NCBI GenBank assembly: GCA_910589035.1
Contig: CAJUSI010000010.1
Coordinates: 1-64,000, forward strand
Length of the DNA stretch: 64,000 nt
DNA from: an uncultured Acetatifactor sp.
GTDB lineage: Bacteria > Bacillota > Clostridia > Lachnospirales > Lachnospiraceae
Direction of reading: 5' to 3'
The position numbers and the translations under genes are program-made. The notes beneath the pieces were generated by a model. That model saw only the letters and a list, made by a program, of their open reading frames with translations. It had not been told where the DNA came from and searched no databases. Below, piece by piece: positions 58,383 through 64,000 of the stretch (position 1 is its first letter; every line of letters begins with the position of its first letter).

Positions 58383-59818
58383 TCCCTGCTCCCTTCTTTT
58401 GTTCTGCCGGTACAGATTTCCGAGCCTGCTCCCGATTTTGTGACGGCTTCATAGGGGATGCCCAGTTCTCTTGCGAGAATCTCCGCAAGATAGGGCATAC
58501 AGAAGCCGCCCTGGCATCTTCCCATCTGCGCCCGGGTCCGGCGTTTGATGCCGTCCAGATCACGGGCGGGAGGATTGGCGCGTATGGCCGCGATAATCTC
58601 TCCCTCCGTAACGGTTTCGCAGCGGCAGACGACTCTGCCATAGGATTTATCCCGGCGGATCCACTGGTTTTTCTCCTCCGGGGAGGCATTGCGGAAGGCG
58701 TAAGCGGGCTCTCGAATGGGCTGAAAATCCTCTTTTCTGCGCAGACGCATTCCCTGTTTCTTTAACAGCTCCACAATGTATTCCGCTATGGCAGGAGCGG
58801 CAGACAGTCCCGGAGATTCGATGCCGGCGGCGTTGACAAAGCCCTGCATGGGGGAGGTGAGGATGAAATCTCCGGTATTTCCCACGGCACGGAGGCCGCA
58901 GAAGGAAGTAATCACTTTATTATAAGGAAGACTTTTCAGATTTTCCCCTGCCAGGGCCAGAATGCGCTCCAGTCCGCTCGCCGTGGTGGAAAAATCTTCC
59001 TTATCCTCCGTATCCTGAGAGGTGGGACCCAGCAGGAGATTGCCGTCCACGGTAGGAGTGATCAGGATTCCCTTTCCCCTTTCGGAAGGTGTCCGGAAAA
59101 TGGTGTGGGACACCAGGCTGCCGCACTCCCTGTCCAACAGCAGGTACTCGCCCCGGCGGGGGCGGAGCCGTATGGAGGAATCTCCGGCCATGGCTGCCAC
59201 TTCATCCCCGTGGATACCGGCGGCATTTACAACATATGCGGCGGAAATGCTTTGAGTATCGGAGGAGATTTCAAACACGCCTTCCTTTTTCTCTATGTGT
59301 TTTACCTCAAAATTACAAAACAGCTCTGCACCGTTGTCCATGGCATTGCCCACTGCGGCGATGGCAAGCTCATAGGGGCAGATAATGGCGCAGGAAGGGG
59401 CGTAAAGGGCGCAGGTGACACAGTCGGAAAGGTCGGGCTCCAGTTCCTGCACCCGGACGCCCTCCAGGATCTGCATCCCGCTGACGCCGTTTGACAGACC
59501 CCGGAGATATAATTTCCGGATCGTCTCCCGGTCCTCCTCCCCGAAGCCTATGACCAGAGAACCGTTTCTGCGATAGGGGACGCCCAGCTCTCCGGCGATC
59601 CTTTCCATCATCAGAGAGCCCTGGACGTTCAGCCGGGCCTTCAGGCTGCCCTCCGGAGCATCGTACCCGGCGTGGACAATGCCGGAGTTGGCGCAGGTGG
59701 TTCCCGCTGCCGCATCATGTTCCTTTTCCAGAATGCAGATGCTCAGGTCATATGCCGACAGGGCCCTGGCCAGCATGCCGCCCACAACGCCTGCACCTAT
59801 AATCGCGATATCATACAT
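58379..59818 (-). CDS. GlpA-like FAD dehydrogenase with BFD domain
   Basis: A 479-residue dehydrogenase of the anaerobic glycerol-3-phosphate dehydrogenase/2-hydroxyglutarate oxidase type. The FAD loop is DIAIIGAGVVGGMLARALSA, substrate-side ANSGIVHAGYDAPEGS, RPRRGEYLLLDRE, FCGLRAVGNTGDFIL and AGIESPGLSAAPAIAEYI. The C-terminal BFD-like [2Fe-2S] domain has the Cys pattern VVCRCETVTEGEI and QMGRCQGGFCMPY. The ATG 59818 (not the upstream reading) gives the family start and has AAAGGA upstream. First gene of a three-gene operon. True substrate may be glycerol-3-phosphate or another hydroxy acid. Confidence 0.9.
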   Translation of the reverse strand: MYDIAIIGAGVVGGMLARALSAYDLSICILEKEHDAAAGTTCANSGIVHAGYDAPEGSLKARLNVQGSLMMERIAGELGVPYRRNGSLVIGFGEEDRETIRKLYLRGLSNGVSGMQILEGVRVQELEPDLSDCVTCALYAPSCAIICPYELAIAAVGNAMDNGAELFCNFEVKHIEKKEGVFEISSDTQSISAAYVVNAAGIHGDEVAAMAGDSSIRLRPRRGEYLLLDRECGSLVSHTIFRTPSERGKGILITPTVDGNLLLGPTSQDTEDKEDFSTTASGLERILALAGENLKSLPYNKVITSFCGLRAVGNTGDFILTSPMQGFVNAAGIESPGLSAAPAIAEYIVELLKKQGMRLRRKEDFQPIREPAYAFRNASPEEKNQWIRRDKSYGRVVCRCETVTEGEIIAAIRANPPARDLDGIKRRTRAQMGRCQGGFCMPYLAEILARELGIPYEAVTKSGAGSEICTGRTKEGSRE

Positions 59819-59909
59819 ATGGAATCCTTTCGTCAATTGAGTGAAATAAAGCCTGTATTCTGATTGTAACATATTCTGCCGGGAAACGCCATCGGTCTGC
59901 CTCCGGTAA

Positions 59910-59993
59910 TTCGGGAAATATTTTCCGAAAAAAATCAACGCTCTGTAAACGCCGCTGACACGCATATGAAATTTCGGGAAATATTTTTCGGAA
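59910..59993. promoter_or_regulatory. Two palindromic sites upstream of GlpA-like operon
   Basis: TTCGGGAAATATTTTCCGAA at 59910-59929 is a near-perfect palindrome; a second version with one extra base lies at 59973-59993. Their spacing is 63 bp, about six helical turns, so a protein could bind both on the same face. They lie 92-175 bases upstream of the dehydrogenase start. A TACAAT -10 box on the minus strand occurs at plus 59863-59868. The stretch 59994-60297 shows nothing I recognise. Confidence 0.65.
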
Positions 59994-60297
59994 AATTATA
60001 CTATCTGAAAATGCCATCCATTGGTTTAAAAGCAGGTTACTCAACCATAGTTAGAACGAAATAGAATTTACGTCGATTGCACAAAATAAATAGCTGATAT
60101 ATACTGGATTTATCAGCTGATAAGAGAAAGGGAATCTAATGTCGGTTGAACGACTGCCCATTATGCCGGACAGAGCGGAATTAGGATTATGCCCCAATGC
60201 CGGTATCCGGAGTGTCCGTGTTGATTCCCGCAGGCAATAGGCCAGGCAGACATGCCTGTACAAATCGGAATCGCAATAAGCCCGGGAAATGCAGCGT

Positions 60298-60444
60298 GGA
60301 GATTCCGGGAGGATGTAACAACTGGCTCTCGGAATCTTCTGGCAAAACGGCGGTTTCTGATTCGGGGTTTCCGTAAAGGGCGGGGGAATGTATCAAAATG
60401 GTGCCCTGGAAGCCGCATAAAATAAGGCCTGGAGATTTCGAGAG
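60298..60444. mobile_element. MITE-like element, copy 2 plus remnant
   Basis: 60326-60444 is a second copy of the 121-bp element at 9864-9984: ends CTCTCGGAATCTTCTGGC and GGCCTGGAGATTTCGAGAG. A lone right-end remnant (GGAGATTCCGGGAGG) lies at 60298-60312, as if another copy had been lost. The element ends 28 bases before the regulator's start and may carry its promoter. Confidence 0.75.
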
Positions 60445-60472
60445 CAAATAACAAAAACAGGGAGGAAAGAAA

Positions 60473-61528
60473 ATGGATATCGGAAAACAGATCAGGAATT
60501 TACGCATTGCAAAGGGAGTGAAGCAGGAGGAGCTGGCGGAATACCTTGGAGTGTCCTTTCAGGCTGTGTCGAAATGGGAGACAGGCGCCAGCGTGCCGGA
60601 CATTGCCCTGCTGCCCAATATCGCCGTATACTTTGGAGTCAGCATTGACGAGCTGTTCCAGATTCCCAACGAGGCGGAGTTCGAACGCATCGAAAATATG
60701 TTCTGGCAGGAGAGGCGGATTCCGGCCGCTGTATTCGACCATTGCGTCCGCTTTCTGGAGGGCGTGATCAGGGAGGAGCCGAAGAATGTGAGGGCGCACA
60801 GCTGCCTGGCTTATCTGTACAACCACAGAGCGGCCAGCGATCACGAAACGGCCGGCGAATACGCCAGAAAGGTACTGGAGCTGGATCCCAACGACAAGTC
60901 CGGATGGGTGGCTTTCCTGGAGGCGAAGAACGGCGTGTGCGGGGACGAGTGGTATGACAATCACTTCGAAGTCATCGAATATTTTGAAGAATTCCTCAGG
61001 AAGAATCCGGGAAATTACTGGGGCCTCTATGCGGTTATCGAGAACCTGCTGGACGACGGGAGATTTGATGAGGCGCTTCCCTATATTGAGCAGATGCGGA
61101 GTGTGGAAGGCACACACCAGTATGAGGTCTACATGGGGGATGTGATGTTCGGCAGAGGTAACTGTGAGGAGGCCATGGAATACTGGAATGAGGCCGTGGA
61201 GCATTTTCCCGAAAGGTGGCAGGCCTATTGCGACCGGGCGGACCGGCTGAAGAAGCTTGGAAGGTACGAGGAGGCTATCGCCGATTACGAGAAATGCTTT
61301 GCCATTCAGAAGCCGCCCAGGATATCGGACGGACTGTACTCTCTGGCCCAGGTTCACGAGCAGCTGGGAGATTATGATGCCGCCATCCATGACAGGCAGC
61401 GCATTATCAAATGCCTGAAGGAGGAGTACCAGACCTTTTCCGGGGAGAGCATCGACAGCCAGAAGAGGGAAATTGAACGCCTCAGAAAGCGGAATGCGCA
61501 GGATTTCGCTATAATGCCTTCCATTTGA
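60473..61528 (+). CDS. XRE regulator with TPR repeats
   Basis: A 351-residue transcription factor. The N-terminal HTH is IAKGVKQEELAEYLGVSFQAVSKWETGASVPDIALLPNIAVYFGVSIDELF in pattern (GVKQEELAEYLGVSFQAVSK shown). The rest, from about residue 110, is a run of TPR-like helical pairs (AYLYNHRAASDHETAGEYARK, LGRYEEAIADYEKCFAIQ, LAQVHEQLGDYDAAIHDRQ). In Firmicutes such HTH-TPR proteins often bind signal peptides (Rgg/PlcR type), though this one has a classic XRE start and may sense something else. GGGAGGAAAG precedes the ATG. Confidence 0.87.
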   Translation: MDIGKQIRNLRIAKGVKQEELAEYLGVSFQAVSKWETGASVPDIALLPNIAVYFGVSIDELFQIPNEAEFERIENMFWQERRIPAAVFDHCVRFLEGVIREEPKNVRAHSCLAYLYNHRAASDHETAGEYARKVLELDPNDKSGWVAFLEAKNGVCGDEWYDNHFEVIEYFEEFLRKNPGNYWGLYAVIENLLDDGRFDEALPYIEQMRSVEGTHQYEVYMGDVMFGRGNCEEAMEYWNEAVEHFPERWQAYCDRADRLKKLGRYEEAIADYEKCFAIQKPPRISDGLYSLAQVHEQLGDYDAAIHDRQRIIKCLKEEYQTFSGESIDSQKREIERLRKRNAQDFAIMPSI

Positions 61529-61634
61529 AATCTTGTGCTTTGAAGTCGTGTATGAAATCGATGAAGATTCGGTATAGAACTTAAGCTCAAAGCATGTTAT
61601 AGTAGAAGGGAGATAAGTAAGAGATAATAAAAAT

Positions 61635-61857
61635 AACTATGTGGAACCTGACATTTTCGTTATCTGTGATAAAGATAAAATAAATGATAAGGGCTGCAAA
61701 GGTCCGGGAATACTGGATTGTGAATTCTTTAAAGCAAACGGTAACAGTTTATGATTTTGAGCATGAGAGGGAAACCGGGCAATATTCTTTTGATAATACG
61801 ATTTCCGTATGCACATACGATGACTTGAATATCAATATTGCAGAATTGCTTTCATAG
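61635..61857 (+). pseudogene. Uma2-family endonuclease remnant
   Basis: One frame reads NNYVEPDIFVICDKDKINDKG and a second, entered after about 61700, reads VREYWIVNSLKQTVTVYDFE to a stop at 61857. Together they are the middle and end of a Uma2/DUF820 PD-(D/E)XK nuclease with the D-I-F-V-I and E-Y-W strands; the part between is deleted and the 5' third is gone. The rest of 61529-61962 is AT-rich with no other signal. Confidence 0.75.
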
Positions 61858-61962
61858 ACAGTGAAATTCCGGCAAAGATGCCGTGAGCCGTAAATATTCC
61901 GGGGTATGAGAAAACGGGGAAACATGGATGAATGCCTGTGAAAGCGGGCAGGGGTAATAAAC

Positions 61963-62661
61963 ATGAATTACAAAATTGCAGTCTGCGACGATTCCCGGGC
62001 GGACAGAGAGTATATCATGGAGCTGGCGGGAAGCTGGGCCGGTGCGGCAGGGCACACGGTGCAGCTTTTCGGCTTTGCCTGTGCCGAAGAATTCTTATTT
62101 CAATACGAGGAGAAGTGCGATTATGATATCCTGCTTCTGGATATAGAGATGGGAGCCATGGACGGCGTTACCATGGCAAAGAAGCTGCGCAGGGAAAACG
62201 ACACGGTGCAGATCATTTTCATCACCGGATATTCCGATTATATTGCGGAGGGGTATGAGGTGGAGGCGCTCAACTATCTGATGAAGCCCGTGGGGGAGGA
62301 GAAGCTCTTTTCCGTCCTGAACCGGGCTGCGGAAAAGCTGTCGAAGAACGAGAGGATGCTGAACCTGGAGACGAGGGGTGAGATGGTGCGCATCCCCATA
62401 TACCAGATCAGATACGCGGAGGTGTTCGGCAATTATGTGACCATCCACGCCAGGGAAGACATTACGGTGAAAATGACATTGGGCGAGCTGGAAAAAGAGC
62501 TGGACGAGCGGTTTTACCGCGCGGGCCGGTCAGTGATCGTGAACCTGGTGCAGATTGCCCGGGTGACCAGGACGGAGATCCGGCTGAGGAGCGGAGACAC
62601 TGTCCCGCTGCCCAGGGGCGCCTATGAGGGGATTAACCGCGCGATTATCAATATGAGGTGA
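61963..62661 (+). CDS. LytTR-family response regulator
   Basis: A 232-residue regulator. Receiver domain: DDSRADREYI near the start, phospho-acceptor Asp in DILLLDIEMGAMDGV (about residue 58), and the Lys in YLMKPVGEEKLF. LytTR DNA-binding domain from about residue 125: IPIYQIRYAEVFGNYVTIHA, MTLGELEKELDERFYRAGRSVIVNLVQI and RSGDTVPLPRGAYEGINRAII. Its kinase partner starts five bases after its stop. LytTR regulators bind paired 9-bp repeats; a candidate pair lies at 63408-63437. Confidence 0.93.
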   Translation: MNYKIAVCDDSRADREYIMELAGSWAGAAGHTVQLFGFACAEEFLFQYEEKCDYDILLLDIEMGAMDGVTMAKKLRRENDTVQIIFITGYSDYIAEGYEVEALNYLMKPVGEEKLFSVLNRAAEKLSKNERMLNLETRGEMVRIPIYQIRYAEVFGNYVTIHAREDITVKMTLGELEKELDERFYRAGRSVIVNLVQIARVTRTEIRLRSGDTVPLPRGAYEGINRAIINMR

Positions 62662-62666
62662 GGCAG

Positions 62667-63392
62667 ATGGGATTTTTTACCTTTAAGGAAAGCCCTGTGC
62701 AGAGGGATGCGGAATCCGGCAGGAGACGGAGGCATTTCTTTACAAAGCGGATTGACAAGAGGATTTCCGCCTATCAGCAGGAGCTGGTCGAGACACATTA
62801 CCGTGAGGTTGACAATATGTACCGGCAGATCCGGGGCTGGAGGCATGACTACCGGAACCATATCCAGACCATGAAGGCCTATGCCGCCTCCGGAGATCTG
62901 GAGGCCATCCGGCGCTATCTGGATCTTCTGGACGAAGATCTGACTACGGTGGACACGGTCATCAAGACGGGAAATCCCATGACGGACGCCATACTCAATT
63001 CCAAGATCTCCCTGGCAAGATCAAAAGAGATCAAGGTGATAGCCGACGCGCATATTCCGGTAAGGCTGAAATCGTCGGAGCTGGATCTGTGCTGCATTAT
63101 CGGAAATCTCTTTGACAACGCCATTGAAGCCAGCATGGAGCTTCCTGCTGACCGGCGGGTGATCCGGGTGTACATGGATATGCGCAGCACTCAGCTCTAC
63201 CTCTCCTTTACCAATTTTACCGCCGGAAAGAAACTGAAGAAGGAGGGAAAACTCTTCCGCAGCACCAAGGGCCGGGACCGCGGCTTCGGCCTGGTGCGCA
63301 TCGACGCCATCGTGGAGCGCCTGGAGGGATATATCAGCCGCAACAGCGAGGACGGCGCGTTTACTACGGAGATTCTGCTGCCCCAGGTGTAA
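62667..63392 (+). CDS. GHKL-type histidine kinase, no membrane part
   Basis: A 241-residue kinase, likely cytosolic as no membrane segment is visible, unusual for AgrC/ComD-type partners which normally have six. The phospho-acceptor region is QIRGWRHDYRNHIQTMKAYAASGDL (His near residue 57), N-box LCCIIGNLFDNAIEASMEL, and the ATP lid KGRDRGFGLVRIDAIVERLEG. It pairs with the LytTR regulator just upstream. ATG 62667 follows AGGTGAGG by five bases; a GTG at 62658 is possible. Sensing must occur through another protein or an internal signal. Confidence 0.87.
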   Translation: MGFFTFKESPVQRDAESGRRRRHFFTKRIDKRISAYQQELVETHYREVDNMYRQIRGWRHDYRNHIQTMKAYAASGDLEAIRRYLDLLDEDLTTVDTVIKTGNPMTDAILNSKISLARSKEIKVIADAHIPVRLKSSELDLCCIIGNLFDNAIEASMELPADRRVIRVYMDMRSTQLYLSFTNFTAGKKLKKEGKLFRSTKGRDRGFGLVRIDAIVERLEGYISRNSEDGAFTTEILLPQV

Positions 63393-63407
63393 GATCCAAA
63401 AAATGTG

Positions 63408-63437
63408 CAGTTCATCCCCCAAAAACGGCAATTCGAC
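63408..63437 (+). promoter_or_regulatory. Candidate LytTR binding repeats
   Basis: CAGTTCATC at 63408-63416 and CAATTCGAC at 63429-63437 are imperfect direct repeats 21 bp apart, matching the spacing (9-bp repeats, 12-bp gap) and the CAGTT core of AgrA/VirR-type sites. They lie between the kinase and the ABC exporter gene. Confidence 0.5.
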
Positions 63438-63464
63438 CCCGGAGTTCCCCCGGGGATATTTTTT
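63437..63464 (+). terminator. Intrinsic terminator after kinase
   Basis: CCCCGG at 63437-63442 and CCGGGG at 63450-63455 form a GC stem, followed by ATATTTTTT. It overlaps the last base of the second LytTR-like repeat. Confidence 0.8.
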
Positions 63465-63589
63465 GTGGTATTATTCATAAGGCACTGTTACAAAATAGCG
63501 TATCCGGATTTCCGCAATCTTTCCACAATTATTCCCGTTTTCTATTGCCTGGTATGAATAGAAGCAGATAAGTTATTTCTGCACGGTTC

Positions 63590-63650
63590 CTGACCCGGAT
63601 AAGCTGGAACCGGAATTTTGCCGGAAAGCGCAGGATTTCGGTGTTAAGCG
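63590..63650. repeat. CTGACCCGG-family element
   Basis: CTGACCCGGATAAGCTGGAACC, then TTTTGCC, GCGCAGGATTTCG and TTAAGCGTCTGA, very close to the copies at 43507 and 43569. Lies 56 bases upstream of the ABC exporter start. The first half of the gap holds the terminator and LytTR-like repeats. Confidence 0.8.
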
Positions 63651-63705
63651 TCTGATAGCTGTACAAAGGCAGCAAATTTTTAACAAAGAAAGGACGGTGG
63701 TTCTC

Positions 63706-64000
63706 ATGGAAAATGCGAAGAGCTCCAAGGAGAAAAAAGAAAGGACTCCCAGGCCCCAATATAATATGCTGCAGACTGTCTGTTATATGACTAAGCTTGC
63801 ATGGATCTCGAAGGAGAAGAAGGTGCTGGCGCTGGGCCTGCTTGCCGCCCTGCTGGCGGTGGCGGGCAATCTGGTGAATCTGTATGTGTCTCCGGGGATA
63901 CTCTCGGCGGTGGAAAGGCATGCGTCCATAGGGGAGCTGCTTTTGACCATTCTGGCCTTCACCCTGGGTATCATGCTGGTATCGGCCGCCTCCGCTTATG
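63706..64000 (+). CDS. ABC exporter, N-terminal part
   Basis: The frame from ATG 63706 stays open to the window end (98 codons). It has a basic start (MENAKSSKEKKERTPRPQYN), then TKLAWISKEKKVLALGLLAALLAVAGNLVNLYVSPGIL, read here as first membrane segment LALGLLAALLAVAGNLVNLY, and a second segment LLLTILAFTLGIMLVSAASA. This is the beginning of a fused membrane/ATPase ABC exporter. AAAGGACGG precedes it. A LytTR-like site upstream suggests control by the adjacent two-component system. The ATPase part lies outside the window. Confidence 0.78.
   Translation, partial: MENAKSSKEKKERTPRPQYNMLQTVCYMTKLAWISKEKKVLALGLLAALLAVAGNLVNLYVSPGILSAVERHASIGELLLTILAFTLGIMLVSAASAY

Overview
The window reads as chromosome of an endospore-forming, low-GC-phylum anaerobe of the Lachnospiraceae type. 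The evidence is a SpoIIID regulator, a SipL-like SPOCS/LysM spore coat protein, DUF1934, LytTR/GHKL two-component genes, a PyrK/PyrD dihydroorotate dehydrogenase, strong GGAGG ribosome binding sites and frequent TTG/GTG starts. I saw no rRNA, tRNA or CRISPR array. Base composition is moderately GC-rich, with a few AT-rich islands (about 2.6-4.2, 18.9-19.7, 54.0-54.2 and 61.5-61.9 kb) that look acquired or decayed.

Layout. 0-2.6 kb: hairpin arrays, an SseB-like protein and an EF-hand-like calcium-binding protein. 2.9-4.0 kb: AT-rich minus-strand operon of a small XRE regulator and a DarG-like macrodomain protein split at a 7-A run. 4.2-11.9 kb: degenerate M23 (SpoIIQ-like) protein, amidohydrolase, D-Ala-D-Ala ligase carrying an in-frame 39-bp minisatellite, MurF and a VanRS-like two-component pair. 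11.9-17.6 kb: acyltransferase, PrcB-like lipoprotein, a LysR regulator divergent from a hydrolase/flavodoxin operon with a T-N11-A palindrome between them, then decayed aldo-keto reductase and FtsX-type permease genes. 17.6-28.0 kb: a mannoside-use locus (ROK repressor, SIS isomerase, lipoprotein-dependent sugar ABC importer, GH2 beta-mannosidase, ROK kinase). 28-33 kb: FecR/beta-helix lipoprotein, a broken AAA-ATPase/nuclease gene, a sialidase-like protein and an Rpn remnant.

33-46.7 kb: an ECF sigma factor with a long extension, a HicAB pair whose toxin lacks a normal start codon, pyrK-pyrD, the SipL-like gene, then a minus-strand block (DUF1934, murI, small membrane protein, GntR regulator, ispE, membrane protein) and asnS. 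46.7-54.1 kb: NlpC/P60 hydrolase, trkA-trkH, rarA and a SEC-C protein. 54.1-56.4 kb: a gene pair (unrecognised 237-aa protein and XRE regulator) under a promoter embedded in a perfect 23-bp inverted repeat, then a nuclease fragment ending in a spoIIID-like stretch, then spoIIID. 56.7-59.8 kb: a three-gene GlpA-like FAD oxidoreductase operon with two palindromic sites upstream. 60.5-64 kb: XRE-TPR regulator, a Uma2 remnant, a LytTR/GHKL pair and the start of an ABC exporter.

The most distinctive features are the repeats. There are tandem hairpin arrays at three loci, a roughly 120-bp inverted-repeat element in front of two regulator genes, a roughly 100-bp element around hicAB, a 'CTGACCCGG' REP-like family in at least six places, and coding or terminator minisatellites (ddl, DUF1934 3' end). 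The best candidates for undescribed small systems are the XRE-macrodomain operon and the operon behind the 23-bp palindrome.
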